The notes under the pieces were generated by a model, which made no database searches, was not told the origin of the DNA, and saw only the letters and a program-made list of their open reading frames with translations. From NCBI GenBank assembly GCA_900321515.1, contig ONWI01000256.1, positions 1-15,512 on the forward strand: a stretch of DNA of 15,512 bases, in the 5' to 3' direction. This DNA is from an uncultured Eubacteriales bacterium. GTDB lineage: Bacteria > Bacillota > Clostridia > Oscillospirales > Acutalibacteraceae. How positions within the stretch are numbered: the first letter of the stretch is position 1; the number at the start of each line of letters is the position of its first letter. The position numbers were made by a program, and so were the translations under genes. Positions 1 through 7,725 of the stretch are shown piece after piece.

Positions 1-523
1 AGTGGTGTCGGAGCACCTTTATGCTAAGTTCCGCAGCAAGCAGGAGGGCGATCTGACCAAGCTGCGTTCCTCGCTTGTCTGCGAATCCACCCTCTGCGGC
101 TTTGCCAGAAAGATACAGCTGGGCGAATACATCATGTTCGGCAGAGGCGAACGGCATTCGGGCGGAGACAAGCGCCCGTCGATTCTGGCTGATGCGTTTG
201 AAGCGCTCATCGCGGCGATATTCCTCGACGGCGGCATGGAAAAGGCGCGGGAATTCGTCATGGGTTTTATTCTGGAAGAGCTGGAACACCCAAATCTCTA
301 CCGCAGCAAGGATTACAAGACCATGCTGCAGGAGATCATCCAGCAGAATGCCGAGGAACGTCTGAGCTATGTACTTGTGGGCGAGAGCGGACCCGACCAC
401 AACAAGCATTTTGTGGTGGAAGTGCACCTCAACAGCAACGTCATCGGCAAGGGCGGCGGCAGAAGCAAAAAGGAAGCCGAACAGAACGCCGCGCACGAGG
501 CGCTTAAACTGATGGGCTACTGA
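1..523 (+). CDS. rnc: Ribonuclease III, 3' part (5' end outside window)
   Basis: This is the C-terminal part of RNase III, the endonuclease that cuts double-stranded RNA in rRNA and mRNA processing. The reading frame is open from the window edge, so the GTG at position 2 is an internal Val codon and not a start. The second half of the catalytic domain is visible: a LGEYIMFGRGE stretch, a GGDKRPSILADAFEALIAA stretch carrying the conserved late Asp/Glu metal ligands, and FLDGG. From about nt 311 a complete double-stranded-RNA-binding domain follows (DYKTMLQEI at its start, then GKGGGRSKKEAEQNAAHEAL near the C-terminus). The first signature helix (ERLEFLGD-like) must lie upstream of the window. 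The stop TGA is followed after one base by the ATG of the radical SAM gene, so the two are probably translationally coupled. Identification is firm. Confidence 0.96.
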   Translation, partial: VVSEHLYAKFRSKQEGDLTKLRSSLVCESTLCGFARKIQLGEYIMFGRGERHSGGDKRPSILADAFEALIAAIFLDGGMEKAREFVMGFILEELEHPNLYRSKDYKTMLQEIIQQNAEERLSYVLVGESGPDHNKHFVVEVHLNSNVIGKGGGRSKKEAEQNAAHEALKLMGY

Positions 524-524
524 T

Positions 525-1553
525 ATGACTCAAAAAGCAAAGAGACATTCCAATATTTCCATATTCATCCCACACAATGGCTGTCCGCACCAATGTGCGT
601 TCTGTAATCAGCGCACGATTTCAGGCGCGATTTCGCAGCCGGACGCCGATGATGTGCGCTTGGCAGTGAATACAGCCATTGCCTCCCCGCGATTTATCGC
701 GGAGGAGTCGGAGATTGCTTTTTTCGGCGGGAGCTTCACCGCGATAGCCCGCGACTATATGCTTGAACTGCTCGAAGCGGCGAATGAATTCATTGTGGAT
801 GGAAAAGTTTCCGGCATCAGGGTTTCCACAAGACCCGACGCAATTGACGACGAAGTTCTCCGTATTCTGAAAAAATACGGCGTTACTTCTATTGAACTCG
901 GAGCGCAGTCCATGCGCGATGAAGTGCTTTCAATGAACAGGCGCGGACACACGGCGCTTGATGTGGTCAATGCCTCTCAATTGATCAAAAAATACAGTTT
1001 TTCTCTGGGGTTGCAGATGATGACGGGACTCTACGGTGACGATAATCACGGCGCGAGATACACCGCCCGTCAATTGGCAGCCCTGCGCCCCGACACCGTG
1101 CGGATTTATCCGACGGTCGTGCTGGAGGGAACCGAACTTGCGGAAAAAATGCGTTCGGGAGAATATACGCCCCAAGGATATGAAGACGCGGCGCGTCTTT
1201 GCGCGGGGCTTCTTCGCTACTTTGAACAGAGGGGAATTAACGTCATCAAGCTCGGGCTTCACGCCTCCGAAGGCGTGGAGGGCAGCATGGTAGGAGGCGC
1301 TTATCATCCGGCGTTCCGCGAGCTTTGCGAGGGGATTTTGTATTACCGGCTGATGAAAGAGGAGCTTTCGGAACAATACCCCGACGGCGGAGATTTTGTG
1401 GCGTATGTCCCGACGCAGGATATTTCCAAAGCGGTGGGACAGAAAAAGCGCAATCTTTTCCAATTGGCGGAAGAAGGCTGGCATGTCGTGGTAAAGGGAG
1501 ATGACGGCATCGAAGGAACAGAACGAAGAAGATGCAAAATCAGGCGATTGTAA
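525..1553 (+). CDS. Radical SAM protein, Elp3-like (COG1243 type), C-terminus remodelled by an inserted element
   Basis: A 342-residue radical SAM enzyme. The FeS cluster motif is CPHQCAFC (Cys20, Cys24, Cys27), followed by FFGGSFTAI, the Gly-rich SAM-binding segment, and STRPDAIDDEVL and IELGAQSMRDEVL, all typical of the Elp3-type radical SAM core. It lacks the acetyltransferase domain of true Elp3, so it belongs to the stand-alone bacterial group (COG1243-like) often found near rnc and smc in Clostridia. Its substrate is not known to me. The start ATG lies one base after the rnc stop and has no strong Shine-Dalgarno, which points to coupling. The last codons (Arg-Arg-Leu-stop) lie inside the left terminal repeat of element E1, whose ATTGTAA supplies the stop codon. 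The native C-terminus may therefore have differed. Confidence 0.88.
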   Translation: MTQKAKRHSNISIFIPHNGCPHQCAFCNQRTISGAISQPDADDVRLAVNTAIASPRFIAEESEIAFFGGSFTAIARDYMLELLEAANEFIVDGKVSGIRVSTRPDAIDDEVLRILKKYGVTSIELGAQSMRDEVLSMNRRGHTALDVVNASQLIKKYSFSLGLQMMTGLYGDDNHGARYTARQLAALRPDTVRIYPTVVLEGTELAEKMRSGEYTPQGYEDAARLCAGLLRYFEQRGINVIKLGLHASEGVEGSMVGGAYHPAFRELCEGILYYRLMKEELSEQYPDGGDFVAYVPTQDISKAVGQKKRNLFQLAEEGWHVVVKGDDGIEGTERRRCKIRRL

Positions 1554-1891
1554 AAGTGAGTGGAAAGTGGGGAGTGAGAAGAAAAAAGAAAGCGCGCAGC
1601 GCCGAATTAGCGAGCGTTCTTTCTCCAGGCGAGCGTGGGGAGTCTTCGCTGTCGCTTGCGACAGCTTTGGGGGAACTTGTTCCTCCTGGCGGGTCTTTTC
1701 CAAAAAAACAGCGCCCTACGAGGGGAGGCTCCGCTTAACAAGTTAAGCCGCCGACCGAGCGAGACACGCCCCCAATAGAAACGCAGTCGGGCGAATACCG
1801 AAATCGCAAAAAAATCCTTTTCCCGGTTGGAGAAAATTCCACCGCCTAAAATTCACCAAACCCCCGTATTTTCATTTTTTACAATCGGCTA
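1541..1891. mobile_element. E1: miniature inverted-repeat element, 351 bp
   Basis: The left end CAGGCGATTGTAAAA (1541-1555) and the right end TTTTACAATCGGCTA (1877-1891) form an inverted repeat (13 of 15 positions). Both ends recur at E2, and both elements share internal stretches: GAAAGYGCGCAGCG near the left, CCTCCTGGC in the middle, GAGCGAGAC, and GGCGAATACCGAAATCG toward the right. The interior holds compact hairpins: GCTGTCG-CTTG-CGACAGC at 1648-1665, GGGGGAA-CTTG-TTCCTCC at about 1669-1686, and GCTTAA-CAAG-TTAAGC at 1733-1748. No exact target duplication is visible; ATGCAAAATC on the left and ATGAAATC on the right are only similar. No convincing ORF or transposase is inside. It fills almost the whole 367-bp gap before the hydrolase gene and overlaps the 3' end of the radical SAM gene. 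Confidence 0.8.
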
Positions 1892-1920
1892 AATGAAATC
1901 AGTTTAAAGGAGCGGTTATC

Positions 1921-3048
1921 ATGTCAAAGAAAAAAGAAAAGAAAGAGAAAAAGCCATTGACATTCGGACGTGTGGTAAAGAGAATTCTTTTGACGATTCT
2001 TTCCATCGTCGTGGCAATCATTTTGATTCTCAGTATAGCCGGAGCAATCTTTGCTTATAACAATCTGCACTACGATGAAAATGACATGAAGAAGGTCTGG
2101 AAAGCCGGCTACACCGAAAAGCAGAAGACTCTTCCCGGCGGCACGGTGCTGAATTATGCCGAGAGCAATGACAAAGACGGGGAAAAAACGCCGCTGCTGC
2201 TGATTCACGGGCAGGAGATGGCATGGGAAGATTACGCCAGAGTACTTCCAGCGCTTGCGGAAACCTATCATGTCTACGCAGTGGACTGTCACGGACACGG
2301 CAGTTCAAGCCACAATCCCTCCGACTACACCTGCGCAAAAATGACCGAGGATCTTGTGCTCTTCATCGAAACGGTCATCCAAAAGCCGTGCGTCGTATCG
2401 GGACATTCGTCCGGCGGCATTCTTACCGCCAATATCGCGGCAACGGCTCCGCAGGACGTGCTGGGAATTGTTCTCGAGGACCCGCCGTTCTTCAGCGTGG
2501 AGCCGGAGGAAATGCAGAATACTTTTGTCTGGAAAGACGGCTTTGAGGTCATGCATCAGTTCCTTCAGTCTGGCGAGAAGTATTTCACTCCCTACTATTA
2601 CTCCAACGGCTATATGTGGAAAATGTTCCAAGGGCTCGAACAGTTCCCCACCGCCACGGCAAAGGAGTATTGCGAAAAGAACGGCGAGGAATGCCGGAAA
2701 ATCTGGTACATGCCCTATTCATGGACGCATGGACTTCTGTATGTCGATGAATACGATTTCCAATTTGCCGAGGCGTTCTACAACGGCACATGGCTGGAAG
2801 GCCTTTCGCAGGAGGACATTCTCAAAGGCGTCAAATGCCCATGCACCTACATCAAGGCAAAGACCGGCTACGGTGACGACGGCGTTCTCTACTGCGCCAA
2901 CGACGACGAGGACGCAAAGAAAGTAGTGTCCCTGATTCCCGGCTGCAAAAAGATCGAAACCGAATCATCCGACCACGATATTCATTTTGTTTATTCAAAG
3001 CAATTCATTGATATTCTGGTGCAGTTCCACGATGAAATCAAGAAGTAA
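1921..3048 (+). CDS. Membrane-anchored alpha/beta hydrolase
   Basis: A 375-residue alpha/beta-hydrolase-fold protein. The N-terminus is highly basic (ten Lys in the first 20 residues) and runs into one membrane helix at about 20-46 with no obvious cleavage site, so the catalytic domain is probably held outside the membrane by an uncleaved anchor. The fold markers are LLLIHGQEM (oxyanion loop, His96-Gly97), DCHGHGSSS (122-130), and the nucleophile elbow GHSSGG with Ser163. The catalytic His is probably His355 in SDHDIHF (His352 is the alternative), and the acid is not certain. A long insertion at about 195-300, rich in Tyr, Trp and Phe, is the expected lid. The ATG has a strong AAAGGAG 8 nt upstream. 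Substrate unknown: esterase, lipase or peptidase activity are all possible. It sits between two conserved core genes, directly downstream of element E1. Confidence 0.85.
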   Translation: MSKKKEKKEKKPLTFGRVVKRILLTILSIVVAIILILSIAGAIFAYNNLHYDENDMKKVWKAGYTEKQKTLPGGTVLNYAESNDKDGEKTPLLLIHGQEMAWEDYARVLPALAETYHVYAVDCHGHGSSSHNPSDYTCAKMTEDLVLFIETVIQKPCVVSGHSSGGILTANIAATAPQDVLGIVLEDPPFFSVEPEEMQNTFVWKDGFEVMHQFLQSGEKYFTPYYYSNGYMWKMFQGLEQFPTATAKEYCEKNGEECRKIWYMPYSWTHGLLYVDEYDFQFAEAFYNGTWLEGLSQEDILKGVKCPCTYIKAKTGYGDDGVLYCANDDEDAKKVVSLIPGCKKIETESSDHDIHFVYSKQFIDILVQFHDEIKK

Positions 3049-3086
3049 TTCATCCGGCATCAGTCAATAACCAAAGGAGCTGCGAA

Positions 3087-6000
3087 ATGCATTTAAAATC
3101 CCTTGACATAATGGGCTTCAAATCATTCCCGGACAAGGTAAAAATGAGCTTTGTTCCCGGAATCACTGCGGCTGTCGGACCAAACGGCAGCGGCAAGAGC
3201 AACATCAGCGACGCGGTGCGCTGGGTCCTCGGCGAACAGGCTACCCGCATACTGCGCATTAAATCCATGGAGGACGTCATCTTCGGCGGCACGGCTCAAC
3301 GCAAGGCGCTGGGCTTTGCGGAAGTTGTTCTGACCATCGACAACACCGACCGCGCACTCGACTTTGACAGCGACGAGGTTGCGATCACCCGCAGATATTA
3401 CCGTTCGGGTGACAGCGAGTACAAAATCAACGGCAAGGCGGTTCGCCTGAAGGATATCAATGAGCTTTTCATGGACACCGGCATGGGGCGTGACGGATAT
3501 TCGATCATCGGTCAGGGCAAGGTTGCCGACGTGGTGAATGTCCGCTCCGAGGAGCGCCGCAATATTTTCGAGGAAGCGGCCGGCATATCCAAATACCGCT
3601 ACCGCAAGCAGGAGGCCGAGCGCAATTTAGCCCGCGCGGAGGATAATCTCGTTCACCTCGACGCGATTATGTCGGAATTGGAAGGCCGCGTCGAGCCGCT
3701 TCGCAAGGAATCCGAAAAGGCGAAGAAGTACATAGAGCTGATGGAGCAGAAGAAAACAGCCGAAATCGGGCTATGGCTTTCCACACTCGACAAATCCGGC
3801 GCACAGCTTCGCGACTGGGATTACAAGGAGACCCTTGCACGCAGTCAGCAGGAACAGATTGACAGGGAAATCGAACAGACCGAAGCGGAGATTGAGCGAA
3901 AATTCATCCACAGCAACCAGCTTGCGGCAAAGCGCGATGAGATGATGCGTCATTCAGCCGAATTAGAGGAATCAGCCGCGCGAATCGATGGCGAGGCTGC
4001 CGTTCTGGAAAACGATATCGCCCATCGGACCGAGCAGGTAACACGCCTTAAAGCGGATATCGAGGAATACGAGCACAGCGGCGACCTGATGCGGCTCGAA
4101 AACGAGCGCAAAAGGAATGAAATCGCCGGCAAAAAGCTCATTCTCGAACAAAAGAGAGCCGCTGCCGATGAGCTTCGGGAGCAGCTTGAAGCCCTCCGCA
4201 CTGACGACAACGAATTCAGCCTGAAGATAAGTTCACTGATGAACCGGCGCACGGAAATAACCAACGGCATTTCCACAGCACAGGTTGAAATAGCCTCCGC
4301 GCAGTCGCAGAAGGACGAAATATCCTCACGCATGGAGAATGTTGAAAGCGAGATAGAACGCCGCAGAAGTGAGATAGACAAGCTCTCCGATACACAAAAG
4401 CTCACGCAGGAAGCAATTGAGGGGGCGGAAAGCCGCATTGCCGAGCTTGATCTGGATACACAGAATTTCCGCACCAAGCTGCAAGCCCTGCGGGAAGAAG
4501 GCGCCCAGGTGAAGCGGGACAGTGAGAATGCCGACCTTGACGCTAAAAGCCATGAACGCAAGGCTCGGATCCTTGAAGACCTCGAAAAGAGCATGGAAGG
4601 CTTCGCCGGAAGTGTCCGCAGTGTGATGAAAATGTCGGAAAACGGTACATTAAAGGGAATTCACGGACCCGTTTCCCGTCTCATCGACGTGCCTCACGAA
4701 TACGCCGCGGCAATTGAAATTGCACTGGGCGGCAATATGCAGAATATCGTCGTTGACAACGAGGAGGACGCCAAGCACGCCATTGCCCTGCTCAAACAGA
4801 GCAAGGCGGGGCGAGCCACATTCCTGCCGCTTACGACAATAAAGCCGTCCAAATTCAACGAAAGCGGCCTTGATGGCTGTAACGGGTATATCGGCATAGC
4901 CTCCGGTCTTGTCAGATACGACAAAAAATATTCCGATATCATCTCCAATGCGCTGGGAAAAATTTGCATTGTGGACAACATCGACAATGCCGTTAACATG
5001 GCGCGGAGATACGGTTACAGATTCCGCATTGTCACGCTTGACGGGCAGGTAATCAACGCGGGAGGCTCGCTCACAGGCGGTTCGCTTGCAAAGAATGCCG
5101 GTTTGCTTGCCCGCAAGGGCGAGATAGAAGCCCTGCGCGGAAAGGCTGCCGAATGTCTGAAAAAGAGCAGCGAACTAAAGGAAAAATTCGCTTGGCTCGA
5201 GGAACAGGCTGCCGAAGTCAAGTCTCAGATTCGTTCAAACGACGAGAAGCGTCAGACAGTCGGCAATGACAAAGTCCGTTTTGAGACTGACCTCAAGAAT
5301 GTCTCGGCAAATATTGAATCCCTGACCGCCGAGGTTGAAAGGCTGTCAGAAGAACGCGGTACTGCGGACGAGCGCACGCAGAGCCTCGTAGACAAGATTA
5401 CTTCCGCGCAAAATGACATTGACGGTTTAAAAAATCAGCTTGCGGAGGTCGAGGAGGAAATCTCCGGCGCGGGCGACGTCCGGGAGGAAGCCGCAAAGAA
5501 GCGGGAGGAAATTTCGGCTAAGCTCAGCGAGACAGGAATGAGCGTCATGTCGCTTTCCAAAGACATTGAGGCGGCGGAAAATTCAATCCGCGAGGCGGAG
5601 AGCCGCCGCGAAGAACAGGCTCAGCGCGCCGGAAGCATGAGGAACGAGATAACGGTTCTTGAGCAAAAAAATGCTGAGACTACCGCCGCCGCAAAGCAGA
5701 TGCGCGAGACGGCGGAGAGCAGCAGACTTGAAGCAGCCGCGTCGAAGGACGGTATGGCAGAGCTTGCGCTCGAACGCGAGCAGACCGAGAAGGAAATACA
5801 CGAGCTTCGCAAGCAGTCCAAGGAAAAATCCGAGAACCGAGAGAAAATCACAGGCGAGCTGACACGACTTGAAGAAAGGCGGGTCGCCACGCAAAAGGAA
5901 TATGACCTTATTATTCAGAAGCTCTTTGAGGAATACAATCTCACCCGCCGCGAGGCACAGGAGCAGTTCGATCCCGCCGAGAACATCAGGGAATCGGAGA

Positions 6001-6656
6001 AGAAAGTCAAAGAGCTTCGCGGTCAGATGAAGCGCCTCGAACCGGTTAACCTCGGCGCTGTGGAGGAATACAAGGAAGTATTCGAGAAGTACACCATGTA
6101 CAAGACGCAGATTACCGACGTTCAGAAGTCCAAGGCGGAGCTGAACAAGCTCATCGAAACACTTACCCAGCAGATGAAGGAGCTTTTTGTGCTTAAATTC
6201 GACGAGATCAACAAGCACTTCAAGGTGATATTTACCGAGCTGTTCGGCGGCGGCAGCGGATACCTCGAGCTTACCGACCGCAGCGACGTTCTGAACTGCG
6301 GTATAGAGATACACGCCCAGCCGCCCGGCAAGACCATCAAGAACATCGACCTTTTCAGCGGCGGCGAAAAGACAGTTATTGCGGTTGCGATATACTTTGC
6401 CATAATGAAGGTCAACCCTTCGCCGTTCTGCATACTGGACGAGATTGACTCCGCTCTGGACGAGCGCAATGTGGACAATATTGCGGAATACTGCCGCAGA
6501 ATGAGCGACAGCACGCAGTACATCATCATCACGCACAGGCGCGGCACGATGGAGGTTGCCAACATGATCTACGGTGTGACCATGCAGCAGGACGGCGTTT
6601 CCAAGCTGCTGGAGCTGAAAATCGACGAGATCAGCGACAAGCTGGGCGTCAATTAG
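3087..6656 (+). CDS. smc: Chromosome segregation ATPase SMC
   Basis: A full-length 1189-residue SMC, the dimeric ATPase that organises and segregates the chromosome with ScpA and ScpB. Walker A is GPNGSGKS at 31-38. Two long coiled-coil arms (about 170-510 and 670-1010) flank a hinge at about 520-666 that ends in the conserved GGSLTGGS. The C-terminal head carries the ABC signature FSGGEKT (1090-1096), Walker B with the catalytic acid in ILDEIDSALDE (1116-1126), and the His switch in IITHRRGTMEVA. The Walker B tail DEIDSALD replaces the DEVEAALD common in Bacillus; I regard this as lineage variation. AAAGGAG lies 7 nt before the ATG. In many Firmicutes smc lies directly between rnc and ftsY; here the hydrolase gene precedes it, and upp with a small gene separates it from ftsY. 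Confidence 0.98.
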   Translation: MHLKSLDIMGFKSFPDKVKMSFVPGITAAVGPNGSGKSNISDAVRWVLGEQATRILRIKSMEDVIFGGTAQRKALGFAEVVLTIDNTDRALDFDSDEVAITRRYYRSGDSEYKINGKAVRLKDINELFMDTGMGRDGYSIIGQGKVADVVNVRSEERRNIFEEAAGISKYRYRKQEAERNLARAEDNLVHLDAIMSELEGRVEPLRKESEKAKKYIELMEQKKTAEIGLWLSTLDKSGAQLRDWDYKETLARSQQEQIDREIEQTEAEIERKFIHSNQLAAKRDEMMRHSAELEESAARIDGEAAVLENDIAHRTEQVTRLKADIEEYEHSGDLMRLENERKRNEIAGKKLILEQKRAAADELREQLEALRTDDNEFSLKISSLMNRRTEITNGISTAQVEIASAQSQKDEISSRMENVESEIERRRSEIDKLSDTQKLTQEAIEGAESRIAELDLDTQNFRTKLQALREEGAQVKRDSENADLDAKSHERKARILEDLEKSMEGFAGSVRSVMKMSENGTLKGIHGPVSRLIDVPHEYAAAIEIALGGNMQNIVVDNEEDAKHAIALLKQSKAGRATFLPLTTIKPSKFNESGLDGCNGYIGIASGLVRYDKKYSDIISNALGKICIVDNIDNAVNMARRYGYRFRIVTLDGQVINAGGSLTGGSLAKNAGLLARKGEIEALRGKAAECLKKSSELKEKFAWLEEQAAEVKSQIRSNDEKRQTVGNDKVRFETDLKNVSANIESLTAEVERLSEERGTADERTQSLVDKITSAQNDIDGLKNQLAEVEEEISGAGDVREEAAKKREEISAKLSETGMSVMSLSKDIEAAENSIREAESRREEQAQRAGSMRNEITVLEQKNAETTAAAKQMRETAESSRLEAAASKDGMAELALEREQTEKEIHELRKQSKEKSENREKITGELTRLEERRVATQKEYDLIIQKLFEEYNLTRREAQEQFDPAENIRESEKKVKELRGQMKRLEPVNLGAVEEYKEVFEKYTMYKTQITDVQKSKAELNKLIETLTQQMKELFVLKFDEINKHFKVIFTELFGGGSGYLELTDRSDVLNCGIEIHAQPPGKTIKNIDLFSGGEKTVIAVAIYFAIMKVNPSPFCILDEIDSALDERNVDNIAEYCRRMSDSTQYIIITHRRGTMEVANMIYGVTMQQDGVSKLLELKIDEISDKLGVN

Positions 6657-6688
6657 TGAACAGTGGTTAGTGGTCAGTAAAAGTGAGG

Positions 6689-6745
6689 AGTGGGGAGTGG
6701 GAAGTTTCAGCGCCGCAGGCGCTCCACAACTTCACACTCCACACT
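6689..6745. repeat. Large imperfect palindrome between smc and upp
   Basis: The smc–upp gap contains a nested hairpin: AGTGGGGAGTG (6689-6699) pairs with CACTCCACACT (6735-6745, 10 of 11), GAAGTT (6701-6706) with AACTTC (6728-6733), and AGCGCC (6709-6714) with GGCGCT (6718-6723) around a GCA loop. Just upstream (6656-6685) lies a quasi-tandem run of GTGG/GTCAGT words. No T-run follows the hairpin (AAATTTATTT), so it is not a standard terminator. It resembles dispersed palindromic intergenic repeats. It does not share the GATTGTAAAA ends of E1-E3, although E1 contains a similar GTGGGGAGTG stretch (about 1566-1577). The upp ribosome binding site lies immediately downstream and is intact. Confidence 0.7.
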
Positions 6746-6773
6746 AAATTTATTTAGGGAGGTTTATTCAAAC

Positions 6774-7403
6774 ATGTCAAAAGTAGTCATTATGGATCAC
6801 CCGCTCATCAAACACAAGATTTCGCTCATGCGCGACGAGAAGACGGGGACGAAGGACTTCCGCGTATTGGCGGAGGAAATTGCCATGCTGATGGGCTATG
6901 AAGCCCTGCGCGACCTGCCGACCGAGCTGGTGCCGGTCAAAAGCCCGGTTGCCGAATCCATGCAGCCAATGATCTGGGGCAAGAAGCTCGCTGTGGTGCC
7001 GATTCTCCGCGCCGGATTGGGTATGGTCAACGGTATTCTCGCTCTTGTCCCTACCGCGAAGGTCGGACACATCGGGCTTTACCGCGACGAGGTGACCCAC
7101 GAGCCGCACGAATATTACTGCAAGCTGCCGGATCACATAGACGAGCGCCTGGTCATTCTTCCGGATCCGATGCTCGCTACAGGCGGCTCGGCGATTCAAG
7201 CGGTGGATTTCATCAAGGCAAAGGGCTGCAAAAACATCAAATTCATGTGCATCATTGCGGCGCCTGAGGGGCTGGAAGCGCTGAAGGAAGCGCATCCCGA
7301 TATTGATATCTACGTCGGCAACCTCGACGACCATCTCAACGAGGATGCATATATTGTACCCGGACTCGGGGACGCGGGCGACAGAATATTCGGCACGAAG
7401 TAA
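6774..7403 (+). CDS. upp: Uracil phosphoribosyltransferase
   Basis: A 209-residue enzyme that joins uracil to PRPP to give UMP in pyrimidine salvage. The PRPP-binding loop is VILPDPMLATGGSA (127-140), and the C-terminus YIVPGLGDAGDRIFGTK is the uracil-binding segment of the family. PILRAGLGM (76-84) and LYRDEVTHEP (102-111) are also family hallmarks. The start chosen is the ATG at 6774, preceded by GGGAGG and matching the usual length of about 208 residues. The frame stays open further upstream, but that part is read through the palindromic repeat and is not protein-like. The stop TAA overlaps the left target duplication of element E2. Its place between smc and ftsY is unusual. With E2 removed, it would lie about 22 nt from the next gene. 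Confidence 0.97.
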   Translation: MSKVVIMDHPLIKHKISLMRDEKTGTKDFRVLAEEIAMLMGYEALRDLPTELVPVKSPVAESMQPMIWGKKLAVVPILRAGLGMVNGILALVPTAKVGHIGLYRDEVTHEPHEYYCKLPDHIDERLVILPDPMLATGGSAIQAVDFIKAKGCKNIKFMCIIAAPEGLEALKEAHPDIDIYVGNLDDHLNEDAYIVPGLGDAGDRIFGTK

Positions 7404-7412
7404 TTTTTCATC
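7402..7412. repeat. Left 11-bp target site duplication of E2
   Basis: AATTTTTCATC, identical to 7697-7707. It begins within the TAA stop codon of upp and directly abuts the left inverted repeat of E2. An exact match at both flanks is good evidence that the element moved in by transposition. Confidence 0.85.
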
Positions 7413-7696
7413 CAGGCGATTGTAAAAAGAAAAAAGGAAAGTGCGCAGCGACAATAATGGGAGTCCAGGGGGCTGGCCCTCCTGGCAGGTCAAGGGCAGA
7501 GCCCTTGCGGGGCGGTGGGGCAGCGCCCCACAAGCTCGGCGGAGCCGAGCGAGACGCATCGAAAATAAAACGAGGTCAGGCGAATACCGAAATCGAAAAA
7601 TCCCAATCCGCCCTTCCCACGGATGGAGAAAAAAGCTCCGACTTAAAATGTCCAAGCTCTGTATTATCGCCTTTTTTCAAATTTTACAATCGGCTA
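7413..7696. mobile_element. E2: miniature inverted-repeat element, 284 bp, with exact target duplication
   Basis: The left end CCAGGCGATTGTAAAA (from 7413) and the right end TTTTACAATCGGCTA (7682-7696) are inverted repeats of the same type as in E1 and E3. AATTTTTCATC flanks both sides exactly. Internal stretches match E1 (GCGCAGCG, CCCTCCTGGC, CCGAGCGAGAC, AGGCGAATACCGAAATCG), and the right part (GGAGAAAAAAGCTCCG followed by TTAAAATGTC) matches E3. The middle is a row of four hairpins, described separately. No transposase is encoded, and the short frames that cross it look like read-through of GC-rich repeat. It is the sole content of the 322-bp gap between upp and the small membrane gene, apart from that gene's ribosome binding site. 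Confidence 0.85.
7465..7550. repeat. Row of four compact hairpins inside E2
   Basis: Three hairpins have the same geometry, a 7-bp perfect stem and a 3-nt loop: CAAGGGC-AGA-GCCCTTG (7491-7507), GTGGGGC-AGC-GCCCCAC (7515-7531) and GCTCGGC-GGA-GCCGAGC (7534-7550). A fourth at 7465-7485 pairs CCAGGGGG with CCTCCTGG (one G·U pair) around a CTGGC loop. The stems differ in sequence while keeping their pairing, so they are not simple tandem copies. None is followed by a T-run, so they are not terminators. Confidence 0.8.
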
Positions 7697-7707
7697 AATT
7701 TTTCATC
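7697..7707. repeat. Right 11-bp target site duplication of E2
   Basis: AATTTTTCATC, the second copy of the sequence at 7402-7412. It lies directly after the right inverted repeat and just before the AAGGGAGGA ribosome binding site of the next gene. Confidence 0.85.
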
Positions 7708-7725
7708 GCAAGGGAGGAATGCTAT

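Noticed and set aside
1501..1746. Short + strand frames of 68-81 codons crossing E1
   Set aside because: They run through inverted repeats and hairpins, have no ribosome binding site, and are out of frame with each other; this looks like read-through of non-coding repeat.
1878..1906. A promoter at the right end of E1, with TTTACA from the inverted repeat as -35
   Set aside because: No acceptable -10 lies 16-18 nt downstream in E1, and the same is true for E2, so an outward promoter is not supported.
5583..6536. A 317-codon open frame on the - strand inside smc
   Set aside because: It is antisense to the coiled coil and head of SMC; the Leu/Val-rich product is the expected complement of Lys/Glu-rich codons, and no domain is seen.
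6690..6773. A 28-codon N-terminal extension of upp
   Set aside because: It is read from the palindromic repeat; ATG 6774 has GGGAGG upstream and gives the standard protein length.
7465..7550. A CRISPR array or tandem repeat array
   Set aside because: The hairpins are 17 bp, differ in sequence, and are not separated by uniform spacers.
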